DNA of 23,855 nt from a virus: positions 1 to 23,855 of the IMG/VR virus record IMGVR_UViG_3300046458_000107; one strand, written 5' to 3'. Made by a program: the position numbers and the translations under genes. Positions 7,770 to 14,585 of the stretch are shown in pieces (within the stretch, counting starts at the first letter, position 1; the number at the start of each line of letters is the position of its first letter). The notes below the pieces were generated by a model. That model searched no databases, was not told where the DNA came from, and saw nothing but the letters and a program-made list of their open reading frames with translations.

Positions 7770-8186
7770 CCCGGTACCCTTCTCAAATTTCTGGCTTGAA
7801 CTAGCGTATGAGCGCTAGCCATGACGCCATGCCGATAACATACATCGAGGCAAAATCAAGCGGTTGTAAAGGTTTCATGCTGATGTTATGAGCATGACTT
7901 TGGCCGCCTGCACCTGTCTCTCGAGGGCTCCAGCCTAGCCTGCCTAATACGGGCGTCCATTAGGCTGCTCGGCTTGCCAATCAGCCCATCCTACTGGCCC
8001 GATATCCGTAGCATTTCGAATCGCGCTGCTACTAAGCTCTTGGACACTGCTCAACGGTGAGACATATGGTACAGATTATCGGAGTTTCTGATAGCATTAA
8101 GCCACTTTTACTAGGTAAGGGGCCATCGACCTGCTCCATGCGCTTCAGCCTAGTAGCTCATTGGCGCAATCAAATGGGATGTCAAG
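7770..8186. other. 417-base gene-free divergent region
   Basis: Separates the leftward DUF2971 gene from the rightward HEPN-motif gene and so should hold both promoters. Two small hairpins are visible: CTAGCG/CGCTAG near 7800-7819, and TCATGCT (7875-7881) with AGCATGA (7891-7897). No tRNA, long open frame with a ribosome site, or clear promoter could be recognised. Confidence 0.4.
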
Positions 8187-9074
8187 ATGGCTCGTACCGC
8201 AGGCTCAAATAACATTAAATCGTTCGAATCACGCGACACGCTTGCGACTACCAGCGGCAGAGATATACGCCACCTCGCTCGACAGAGCGACCTAACCCCA
8301 AGAGCACAATTCGAAGCGCTTTTAGTAAACCAAAAAAGCTACCTCTCCTGGATTGACTCCCGTCACAGTGAACTTCTGGACGCTAAGAAACTGCTTAAAC
8401 CGGAGGGCCGCGGCCCGAAAGACGCCGTCTACAGGAAGTATAAGTGGTACGCCGAACAGCAGTCGCTGCTTGAGGCGATAAACGGATTTGAAGTCTTCTA
8501 CAAATCTAGCTTTATTGCTTTGGCAAAAAGCGTCCGGACTCTTGTGCCCCCTAGTAAAATCAAGGGAAGCATTGAGGCTAAGGTACTATGGGCCACCCAA
8601 GGCGGCGCCTCATTTACTGCATTGATATTTGAATCCCAGCTCTATCACAATCTGGAAACAGTCGACGACACGCTTAATATGTTGATAGGTTGCCGAAGAT
8701 ATAACGTCAATAATCCTAACGGTCCGATGAGGAAGAGGGTGCGTGCGATTCAAGCAGCATTCCAAATCCGCCACACCTTGTCCCATAATCAGGGAACCGT
8801 GACTCAAAGTGACCGTGCAAAATTTTCAGCGATCGGATTTGATGTGGAACACTCGGAGGTCATCGATCCAGAAAAAGATCATCTGGGGAAAGTTATCCGA
8901 GATACCCTGCTCGCCGAGTCCAAAGAATTTACTAACTGGGTACTAGAAAAAACCGCGATTTTCCTTGCCCAATCGCATCAAAGCACCGGAAAACCACTGC
9001 CGGGCAAGCTCAAAGCAAAAATAGTTTCGCGATTAGGACAGCATGCTGAAATTGATAAGCTTCCTTGGACCTAA
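8187..9074 (+). CDS. HEPN-motif protein, candidate RNase effector
   Basis: A 295-residue soluble, mostly helical protein. Arg195-x4-His200 followed by Asn201 (IRHTLSHNQGTVTQSD) matches the HEPN ribonuclease motif, and the following G-x-V-x-x-x-x-x-K/F pattern resembles the RiboL-PSP-HEPN type. HEPN proteins of this kind cut RNA as toxins or abortive-infection effectors. No antitoxin (MNT nucleotidyltransferase) gene adjoins it, so it could be autonomous or act with a neighbour. The ATG has only a weak ribosome site. Base composition is visibly more AT-rich than the phage tail genes, suggesting separate acquisition. The motif is seen; the function is inferred from the family, and the rest of the protein is unfamiliar. 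Confidence 0.65.
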   Translation: MARTAGSNNIKSFESRDTLATTSGRDIRHLARQSDLTPRAQFEALLVNQKSYLSWIDSRHSELLDAKKLLKPEGRGPKDAVYRKYKWYAEQQSLLEAINGFEVFYKSSFIALAKSVRTLVPPSKIKGSIEAKVLWATQGGASFTALIFESQLYHNLETVDDTLNMLIGCRRYNVNNPNGPMRKRVRAIQAAFQIRHTLSHNQGTVTQSDRAKFSAIGFDVEHSEVIDPEKDHLGKVIRDTLLAESKEFTNWVLEKTAIFLAQSHQSTGKPLPGKLKAKIVSRLGQHAEIDKLPWT

Positions 9075-9243
9075 ACACTGCGATCGGGCGGCGCCGAGAA
9101 TTCTGCACCTCGAATAAGGCGAAAATACGCTAAGCACTAAGTTGAATATTGAGTGCATAACTGATCAAGCCAGGCGCTGAGCATTAACACATCAGGATAC
9201 GGCGCATCGTCCAAGCGTTTGACTGAAGCTCGGGCGAAGCACC

Positions 9244-9258
9244 GCAGACGGCGTCTGC
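9244..9258. terminator. Small hairpin between convergent genes
   Basis: GCAGAC and GTCTGC pair around GGC, between the convergent HEPN-motif and TOPRIM-like genes. It has no T-run, so it is a weak candidate. The rest of 9075-9291 shows nothing recognisable. Confidence 0.3.
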
Positions 9259-9291
9259 AGGCGCTACGCATTTAGATTCCAAGATCGCCCG

Positions 9292-10029
9292 TCAATGGGC
9301 TGAACTCCCTGCCGCCCCAGCCGCCTCGACATTTGGAGGCCAAATAGCCGATTCTAAACAACTGATAAACGCATCTAACGATGTAGAATTGTCTCGAACA
9401 GTCGTGTAGATCTCATCGAAGTCCAGATGTGAAATCAAGCTGTGAGTTTCTGCCTCTCTTTTCCGATAACGCTTGCCTACCAAGGCGTAGATATTCTTAA
9501 GAACTGTCGCTGGATGAGGAACATCCGTCTCAATGCTCGGACTTTCCGGATCGAAGCCGGTTTCCGCCCTAATCCGACCTAAAGTTAACGCTGGATCCAC
9601 TTTTTCGTAGTGGGTGGACTCGTTCAAGAACCAAGCTTCGACCTCTGCCACCGCCAAGAATATTCTGATCGTCTGGCCAGGAAAGTCTAGGCCACTCGTC
9701 AAGCCCGCTTCGAACCTTTCTCTTTTTTCTGGCGTTATTGGAAAAAGATCCCGTAGCCCGATAATCATTTTGAAATCTTTGGCTGCCAACGATTCTCGAC
9801 GCTCTAAGATGAAACTTTTAACGCCCTCATCTCCCCCACAGTTCACCAGCATGACAAAAACTTCGGCAGTTTCTTCCGGCGCTCCTTCAACTCGAATTTC
9901 ATGTAAAGCACCACCACGATGAAGCCAAAGCGCCACCCTGACAGCACCATGACCGGCGATCTCGGTCACCAGCCTATGGACGAAATGCAGTTCAGTTTGG
10001 CCCTCAACAAAAATAGCAACTTTTTTCAT
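9292..10029 (-). CDS. TOPRIM-like protein (DUF4276/RloB type), candidate defence nuclease
   Basis: A 245-residue soluble protein. The N-terminus KKVAIFVEGQTELHFVHRLV is the EGxTE opening of TOPRIM-like DUF4276/RloB proteins, and FLAVAEVEAWFLNE (about residues 125-138) is their second conserved acidic region. A strict DxD is not visible: the corresponding strand reads MIIGLRDLFP. Its ATG overlaps the stop of the ATPase gene by four bases (ATGA), so the two are translationally coupled and probably act together, as in two-gene ATPase-TOPRIM defence systems such as PARIS, where the ATPase senses and the TOPRIM protein is the effector. PARIS itself uses a DUF4435 protein, so this is at most an analogue. 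Nuclease activity is inferred. Confidence 0.72.
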   Translation of the reverse strand: MKKVAIFVEGQTELHFVHRLVTEIAGHGAVRVALWLHRGGALHEIRVEGAPEETAEVFVMLVNCGGDEGVKSFILERRESLAAKDFKMIIGLRDLFPITPEKRERFEAGLTSGLDFPGQTIRIFLAVAEVEAWFLNESTHYEKVDPALTLGRIRAETGFDPESPSIETDVPHPATVLKNIYALVGKRYRKREAETHSLISHLDFDEIYTTVRDNSTSLDAFISCLESAIWPPNVEAAGAAGSSAH

Positions 10030-11216
10030 TGCTTACCTTCCGACGCGTAATGCTTGCCGGAAAAAAAATCAAAATTACTAAGACCTGAATATGAGAACTC
10101 CTCGAAAACGTCCTGTGCATTCGTGTGATCAATCGCAGTAACTACAGCGCCTTCTCGTTGCAAAACAGACCAATATTCCAAGGAAACATAGTTCATTACA
10201 TATCGATCATTAGACGACATTACAATTTGAATATTATGCTTTAGCGCCTTTTTCATTAGCAATTCAATAAGCTTTCTAGACCTCTCGTGGTCCAGCCCTT
10301 CTCCGATATCATCAATTAAAACCAGTGGGCTATCACCGAGCTTAGGCTCACGGCCAACCATAGAGCTTCTGGTCCATAAAACATTCGCATTAAACTGTAT
10401 TATTATTGCCAAAGCCCGATACATGCCCTGGGAAAGATGGTCTTGCGCTACATAACAGCTCACTCGCTTTTCTTTCACCCCTAGTGCCATAGGGGCACTA
10501 CCATTTACGCTAAACCCACCACCCACTTGAACAAGTAAGATGTCATCGATCTCGTAGCCGATAGAGTTCATGTCTTCAACTACGGAGTCACGGTACTCAG
10601 CCTCAAAGCGAGCCTTCGTATTGGCGAAAACTTGGGTGACATTTTCCACCAGAGAGCTTACTTCTAAAATGGCAGTGGGATCAGGAGGTGGCGCTATGGT
10701 TCCAACCAAATTCCCCCTACCAAACTCTGAACCAAACCTATATAAACAGACATTCTTCGCCCACTTTTTTAGGTGATCGAACTGAGGATGTTGATAGGCG
10801 TCACTTCTAACCACCGCCATCAGTTGATTCCGATCAACCTTGTACTGAACTTTATTTTCCGTATTTTTTCGTAAAACAAAGCCCTCGCCTTTTTCATCGC
10901 GGCGCATCACAATTGAGTTCTTTATTCGGAAGAACTCGCTTACTACGACGCCGCCAGAGAAGGACACATGATAGGTTTGCTTCTCGACTGCCTCGCCTTT
11001 CGATCTGGCGAAATTAGCATCCCATGTGCCGCTGCCGAAACCGCCTACTCGCCCTGCCAACAACCCAGCCAGCGACGCTATTACGCTCAGAACACGGCTC
11101 TTACCGCTAGAGTTCTTTCCCACCAGTAAGGTAACGTGTCCAAAGTTAAGCTTCTTCACCGCCCAAGTTGTTGGCGTATTTTCATGCTCATGATAAGTCA
11201 ACGTTTTCAAGTACAT
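10026..11216 (-). CDS. AAA/ABC-type ATPase, partner of the TOPRIM-like gene
   Basis: A 396-residue single-piece ABC-fold ATPase of the AAA_15/AAA_21 kind. Walker A is GKNSSGKS (residues 33-40), a signature-like DHLSQGMYRALAI lies near 257-269, Walker B is LVLIDDIGEGLD near 296-307, and a switch-like IVMSSNDRYVM lies near 327-337. Walker B has Asp-Asp followed by Glu two residues later. There is no long coiled-coil insertion, unlike SMC/RecN. An upstream in-frame ATG at 11258 exists, but the ATG at 11216 has a strong GGGAGG about eight bases ahead and starts right before the first strand, so I chose it. It is the first gene of a two-gene operon. The DNA is clearly AT-rich, consistent with transferred cargo. 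Confidence 0.82.
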   Translation of the reverse strand: MYLKTLTYHEHENTPTTWAVKKLNFGHVTLLVGKNSSGKSRVLSVIASLAGLLAGRVGGFGSGTWDANFARSKGEAVEKQTYHVSFSGGVVVSEFFRIKNSIVMRRDEKGEGFVLRKNTENKVQYKVDRNQLMAVVRSDAYQHPQFDHLKKWAKNVCLYRFGSEFGRGNLVGTIAPPPDPTAILEVSSLVENVTQVFANTKARFEAEYRDSVVEDMNSIGYEIDDILLVQVGGGFSVNGSAPMALGVKEKRVSCYVAQDHLSQGMYRALAIIIQFNANVLWTRSSMVGREPKLGDSPLVLIDDIGEGLDHERSRKLIELLMKKALKHNIQIVMSSNDRYVMNYVSLEYWSVLQREGAVVTAIDHTNAQDVFEEFSYSGLSNFDFFSGKHYASEGKQ

Positions 11217-11438
11217 TGCAATTACCTCCCTGTCAAAAATCCCCTTATACTTGCACATCCGCCCCTAGAAATTCTAGCTCCCCCCTTCGCCAATCGTAAG
11301 CAGCAAGATCGCTTGAGGCCTAGGCAAAGTCTGCGGCTACCTCGCTGCAGCCCGGCATATGTACGACGCTCCTAAGCAGAAACCAAGTGGACGGAGGTAT
11401 ACCCGGGCGTACACACACTGAGGTCGTACTACCTTCGG

Positions 11439-12248
11439 TTAACAAACCCCTTGGGTGAACAGCCCACCCAGATCATCTGGCGTCCAGTTCATGATGATGA
11501 GCTCCTCACTGATGTCTGTTTTCGTTTGTCGCTGATTGGCCGTGCTATAGCGGATACGAATTTCTTCAAAATGAAACCCATCGAATACTTCTCGGATCGC
11601 AGGATGATCATTGATACTGACCATCACCTTCCCTTTACAGCGCCGCATGAAATCGGCCATGCGCTCGTAGTTCACAAACGCAAAATCTACGCCGTAACCG
11701 GCGGTCTGCCAGTACGGCGGGTCCATGTAATGGAAGGTGTGAGCCCGATCGTACCGCTCTGCGCATTCAAGCCACGGTAAATTCTCGACGTACGTGCCAG
11801 CGAGCCGCTGCCAAGCTGCAGACAAGTTCTCCTCGATACGCAGCAGATTGATGGCCGGGGCCGTGGTCGCGGTGCCGAACGTCTGGCTAGCAACCTTTCC
11901 CCCGAACGCATGCTGTTGCAGGTAGAAAAACCGCGCAGCGCGCTGGATGTCTGTGAGCGTTTCTGGACGGGTCATCTTCTGCCATTCGAAGATCTGGCGG
12001 GAGCTGAGCGCCCATTTAAACTGCCTGATGAATTCTTCAAGGTGATTTTGGACGACGCGATACAGCGTCACCAGATCGCCATTGATGTCGTTCAAGACCT
12101 CAACGGGCGCTGCCTGGGGACGCATGAAATAGAGGGCCGCGCCTCCAGCGAATACTTCGACGTAGCATTCATGAGGCGGGAAAAGCGGAATGAGACGGTC
12201 GGCAAGACGGCGCTTGCCGCCCATCCAAGGGATGATTGGACTGGACAT
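11439..12248 (-). CDS. Dam-family (D12 class) DNA adenine N6-methyltransferase
   Basis: A 269-residue enzyme that should transfer a methyl group from S-adenosylmethionine to adenine in a short DNA site. The motifs are in D12 (alpha) order: an N-terminal PWMGGKRRL, AdoMet-binding VFAGGAAL (residues 32-39), and the catalytic MDPPYW with D176-P-P-Y179. Full length matches phage-borne Dam proteins, which often protect phage DNA from host restriction. The ATG follows AAAGG about nine bases upstream, and a LexA box lies only 15 bases before it. No cognate restriction gene is adjacent, so it looks like an orphan phage methylase. The target sequence cannot be predicted from here. Confidence 0.9.
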   Translation of the reverse strand: MSSPIIPWMGGKRRLADRLIPLFPPHECYVEVFAGGAALYFMRPQAAPVEVLNDINGDLVTLYRVVQNHLEEFIRQFKWALSSRQIFEWQKMTRPETLTDIQRAARFFYLQQHAFGGKVASQTFGTATTAPAINLLRIEENLSAAWQRLAGTYVENLPWLECAERYDRAHTFHYMDPPYWQTAGYGVDFAFVNYERMADFMRRCKGKVMVSINDHPAIREVFDGFHFEEIRIRYSTANQRQTKTDISEELIIMNWTPDDLGGLFTQGVC

Positions 12249-12263
12249 TAATAACGACCTTTA

Positions 12264-12279
12264 CTGTATGGATAAACAG
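12264..12279. promoter_or_regulatory. LexA (SOS) box between dam and the coiled-coil gene
   Basis: CTGTATGGATAAACAG fits CTGT-N8-ACAG exactly. It lies 15 bases upstream of the methylase ATG (minus strand) and 123 bases upstream of the plus-strand gene at 12403, so it could repress either or both. The AT-rich middle agrees with real LexA sites. Confidence 0.7.
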
Positions 12280-12402
12280 TTGTTAGACTCCGCCTCGCTT
12301 TGTGCACAAGGCAGGAGACGTGGCTGAACTTGCAGTAAAGGGCTGCGGGTTTGGTGATCGGCCAGGGTGTTGACGCACCTTGGCTGATCGCTCCTTTTTA
12401 CA

Positions 12403-12786
12403 ATGACTGACTCCGAGGTACTGGAGCCCATGGACGCTGATTTCGGCAGTGATGATTGGTCCGACGAATTCACTCGTGAGGAGATGCTGGAACAGCATGC
12501 GCATCGGCTCGAAGAAGAGTGCCGGATGCTCAACGAGGAATTGAGTCGCTACCGCAAGAACATGGCGAAGCTTATCGACATGCACGGCACCGCGAGCGGT
12601 GATTGTGAAAAGCTGCGCATAGCGCTGGCAGCGGCAAAAGCAGATATCTCAAGGCTGCACAATGACACCTATGAGAGGGGCAGAACCATTGGTGCTCTGA
12701 AGGCTATCCTCAGCCAGCGGGACAGCGTGATGCGGCAGTTTGGTGTTCCGGAGGACTATTTCGGGTCACCCCGGACGGACTTGTAA
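12403..12786 (+). CDS. Acidic coiled-coil protein of unknown function
   Basis: A 127-residue protein with a very acidic N-terminus (MTDSEVLEPMDADFGSDDW) followed by a long helical, heptad-like stretch (about residues 24-105, rich in Glu, Leu, Arg and Ala) and a short non-helical tail. No enzyme or DNA-binding motif is visible. The ATG at 12403 lacks a clear ribosome site; an in-frame ATG at 12430 has GGAG just upstream and is an alternative start. It is on the opposite strand to the lysis genes and its 3' end overlaps the Rz 3' end by about 30 bases. The LexA box at 12264-12279 may make it SOS-inducible. I do not recognise the family; strand choice rests on the protein-like composition. Confidence 0.6.
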   Translation: MTDSEVLEPMDADFGSDDWSDEFTREEMLEQHAHRLEEECRMLNEELSRYRKNMAKLIDMHGTASGDCEKLRIALAAAKADISRLHNDTYERGRTIGALKAILSQRDSVMRQFGVPEDYFGSPRTDL

Positions 12787-13283
12787 GAACGCTCGCAGGC
12801 CAGTCCGGCTATTCGGGCTGCGTCATAAGCCCTTGCCAGCTCCCCCGCTCTTTTGTCAGCGCGCTGGAACATGTCGGAGAGCACCATTGCGGCGCGGGTG
12901 GCTGAAGCGCCTCGTTCGGCAGCTCCGGGATCGACGGGGGTGCAGCTTGCTCCAGCAGCAAAGGTTCCGGCTTGATGGCGCACCCGCTCACCAGCAGCAT
13001 CAGCACCAACGGCATCAGAAGTCGCGACGGCCTGTTCTTGTCTAGCATCATTTCCCACCTGGTTAACTGCCGTCTGGCGACGTTGTTCTTCGGTTCGGTT
13101 TTTGGTCGTGGCGGCAGCGAGTCCCTTTGCTCGGAGTACCTGCTGATCGGCCTGCTTAGCCTCCCAGCGCGCATCGGTTACCGACTTGCCATGGTGGTAG
13201 GCGCCATATAGAACGCAGGCCACCAGCAGCAGGAAGGCCAGCACTCCGGCAATCCTCATGTAAAACGTTGCAGCGGGGCTCAT
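12756..13283 (-). CDS. Rz-like inner-membrane spanin (DUF2514 type)
   Basis: A 175-residue i-spanin: short N-terminus, one membrane helix (about residues 9-28, IAGVLAFLLLVACVLYGAY), then a long alanine/glutamine-rich periplasmic coiled coil. It pairs with Rz1 to fuse inner and outer membranes at the end of lysis. I chose the ATG at 13283, which overlaps the endolysin stop as ATGA, rather than an in-frame start further upstream that would run 54 residues into the endolysin gene. The C-terminal portion also encodes Rz1 in another frame. The order endolysin-Rz-Rz1 is the standard lysis cassette of tailed phages. Confidence 0.82.
   Translation of the reverse strand: MSPAATFYMRIAGVLAFLLLVACVLYGAYHHGKSVTDARWEAKQADQQVLRAKGLAAATTKNRTEEQRRQTAVNQVGNDARQEQAVATSDAVGADAAGERVRHQAGTFAAGASCTPVDPGAAERGASATRAAMVLSDMFQRADKRAGELARAYDAARIAGLACERSYKSVRGDPK
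12809..13051 (-). CDS. Rz1-like outer-membrane spanin lipoprotein, nested in Rz
   Basis: An 80-residue lipoprotein encoded wholly inside Rz in a different frame. It begins MMLDKNRPSRLLMPLVLMLLVSGC, a short signal peptide with lipobox LVSGC, followed by the proline-rich stretch expected of o-spanins (PEPLLLEQAAPPSIPELP). GGTGG lies just before the paired ATGATG at 13051, which supports this start over the longer in-frame reading. After lipid attachment it would sit in the outer membrane and join the periplasmic tail of Rz. Complete nesting of Rz1 in Rz is as in lambda. Confidence 0.8.
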   Translation of the reverse strand: MMLDKNRPSRLLMPLVLMLLVSGCAIKPEPLLLEQAAPPSIPELPNEALQPPAPQWCSPTCSSALTKERGSWQGLMTQPE

Positions 13284-13705
13284 GGGACATCCCTGAAAAA
13301 AATGTGGTGACCAAGCTTCAGCGTCTGCTCTGCCCCCACAGTCCAGCCAGGTGCCTTCGGCATGGTTGTCGCGTAGTAGTGAGTCGCCCCGCCAGTAGGG
13401 TCGGGCTCCAAACCGCCAATGACCTGCTCCGCCGCGAGACGACACATAGCAAATTCAGCTGCCGGGATTGGCTTCACTCCACTGAGAAACGGATAGTTGG
13501 GATCGTTCTTGTTCCAGCAGCTGAACTGATACGGTTTCTGGCAGACACCGACATAGCCTTCACCCCACCATGACTTATCCTTGCCATCGTCAACCCGGTT
13601 GCGGATAGACCAGGCCACAGCCACCATCCCGGCCAGCCCTTCCCCACGCGCTTCGCCCCACAGCGTGCGTGCCAGTACATCGCGATCTTTGCTAGTCACG
13701 TTCAT
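13280..13705 (-). CDS. SleB-type cell-wall hydrolase, phage endolysin
   Basis: A 141-residue peptidoglycan hydrolase of the SleB/Hydrolase_2 family, thought to cut glycan strands as a lytic transglycosylase-like enzyme. Visible marks are TLWGEARGEG with the likely catalytic Glu18, then GVCQKPYQFSCWN, and ATHYYATTMPKAPGW near the end. There is no signal peptide or N-terminal membrane anchor, so a holin would be needed for export, yet no holin gene is apparent beside it. Two ATGs adjoin (13708 and 13705); 13705 has the better spacing from GGAG. A terminator hairpin lies immediately upstream of the ribosome site. Its stop overlaps the Rz start. Confidence 0.87.
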   Translation of the reverse strand: MNVTSKDRDVLARTLWGEARGEGLAGMVAVAWSIRNRVDDGKDKSWWGEGYVGVCQKPYQFSCWNKNDPNYPFLSGVKPIPAAEFAMCRLAAEQVIGGLEPDPTGGATHYYATTMPKAPGWTVGAEQTLKLGHHIFFRDVP

Positions 13706-13720
13706 CATTTTCTCCAGACG

Positions 13721-13745
13721 AAAAAAAACCCGAATAGGTCGGGGT
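13721..13745 (-). terminator. Intrinsic terminator directly upstream of the endolysin ribosome site
   Basis: On the minus strand CCCGA and TCGGG pair around a five-base loop (one extra G at the foot), followed by a run of eight T. The T-run ends just before TCTGGAGAAA, the endolysin Shine-Dalgarno, so any transcript from the tail operon must read through it. Confidence 0.65.
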
Positions 13746-13784
13746 CTTGGTTGAACAGCCAGTCGGAAATGCGCTGGCATGACC

Positions 13785-13803
13785 AAAAGCTGGCGAAGCT
13801 TTT
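13785..13803. repeat. Perfect inverted repeat AAAAGCT...AGCTTTT
   Basis: Seven-base arms (13785-13791 and 13797-13803) flank GGCGA in the region between the leftward endolysin gene and the rightward HTH gene. It could be an operator of the HTH protein or a weak terminator. Confidence 0.5.
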
Positions 13804-13830
13804 ATTAGCGAGAAGCCTGCGCTAGGATAG

Positions 13831-13846
13831 CTGTATATAAATACAG
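13831..13846 (+). promoter_or_regulatory. LexA (SOS) box over the HTH-gene promoter
   Basis: CTGTATATAAATACAG is a near-ideal LexA site (CTGT-N8-ACAG with an alternating AT core). It sits 14 bases before the ATG at 13861, and its TATATA/TATAAA core doubles as a likely -10 element, so LexA binding would block transcription directly. Confidence 0.85.
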
Positions 13847-13860
13847 TGCCGGGGAGCCCC

Positions 13861-14229
13861 ATGCGTAAAAACGTCATCGATCTTGAAACAGCCAGGATCG
13901 ACAGAAAATCCGAAGTTGACGCCGAGATGATCGATTTTTTCTTGAATCAACCACCTACCATCACGCCGCAACAATGCGTGCAGGGCCGAGAAATTTTAGG
14001 GTGGTCGGAAGAGGCGCTTGCTTTCAGATCAGGCGCATCCGTCAAAGCGATCCAGCAATTCGAGAAGGGGAGCCGTCCCTTGAAATGGGTCACTAAGCAG
14101 GCGCTGCAATTTGCAATGGAAGAGGAGAGTTTGATTTTCATTCCTGGATACGCCCCATCAGTTGGCAATAACTGTCGCGGTTCGACACAGGATCCTCGGT
14201 CGCGCGATGACTTTCACCTGATCGAATAG
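13861..14229 (+). CDS. Small helix-turn-helix regulator, SOS-controlled
   Basis: A 122-residue protein whose centre (about residues 37-95) reads as a Cro/XRE-like helix-turn-helix: PQQCVQGREILGWSEEALAF, then SGASVKAIQQFEKGSRPLK. The N-terminal 35 residues are charged. I chose the ATG at 13861, which has GGGGAG four bases upstream; an in-frame ATG at 13846 overlaps the LexA box. It lies on the strand opposite to the lysis and tail genes, and its last 16 bases overlap the end of the DUF1353 gene. With the LexA box over its promoter it should be produced on DNA damage, perhaps to time late or lytic genes. The target is unknown. Confidence 0.75.
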   Translation: MRKNVIDLETARIDRKSEVDAEMIDFFLNQPPTITPQQCVQGREILGWSEEALAFRSGASVKAIQQFEKGSRPLKWVTKQALQFAMEEESLIFIPGYAPSVGNNCRGSTQDPRSRDDFHLIE

Positions 14230-14585
14230 TGATTCGCACCACCCATTCGGACGCCGGCCCAGAACAGCCATGCGCGCCATCGAGCAACACCCTCGGCACG
14301 CAGTGCGCGGTACAGAACGGCGTCCGCTTCCTTGCGGGTGACCTCCCCGGTCGCGTATAGCCAGTCGTGAACGGTCGCCGCGTAGTTGCCGTATCCGGAC
14401 ACCAGCGCAAACAGCACGAACAGGAAGGCGTTGTGCAGTACCTTGATGCTGGCGAAGTCGGTGGTGAATCCGGCGGGCACCGTGATGACGCGCTGATCCT
14501 CGTCCGCAAGCACCAGGTCATTGAGCAGAGTGTGAGTCCACTTGCCGATCTGCTCTGTCTTGAGCGTGGTGGTGAACCGGCTCAT
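14214..14585 (-). CDS. DUF1353-family phage protein
   Basis: A 123-residue protein with the DUF1353 pattern: VPAGFTTDFASI (about residues 36-47), a hydrophobic NAFLFVLFALVSGYG, AATVHDWLYATGEVTRKEADAVLYRAL, and a C-terminal Trp/Gly-rich helix. Family members are common near tail-fibre or lysis genes of tailed phages and their function is unknown to me; the His-Asp pair in VHDWLY suggests a metal or catalytic site. Its ATG overlaps the preceding stop (ATGA). The single hydrophobic helix raises the possibility of a membrane role, but it does not look like a standard holin. Confidence 0.8.
   Translation of the reverse strand: MSRFTTTLKTEQIGKWTHTLLNDLVLADEDQRVITVPAGFTTDFASIKVLHNAFLFVLFALVSGYGNYAATVHDWLYATGEVTRKEADAVLYRALRAEGVARWRAWLFWAGVRMGGANHYSIR

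Noticed and set aside
12320-12373. Tiny GTG-started frame (17 codons, MAELAVKGCGFGDRPGC) with AGGAG upstream
   Set aside because: The ribosome site is good, but at this length nothing else supports it; it could be a leader peptide for the coiled-coil gene, yet there is no sign of attenuation.
12283-12585. Minus-strand frames opposite the coiled-coil gene
   Set aside because: They are Ser/Pro/Gln-rich without structure, while the plus-strand reading gives a coherent acidic coiled-coil protein.
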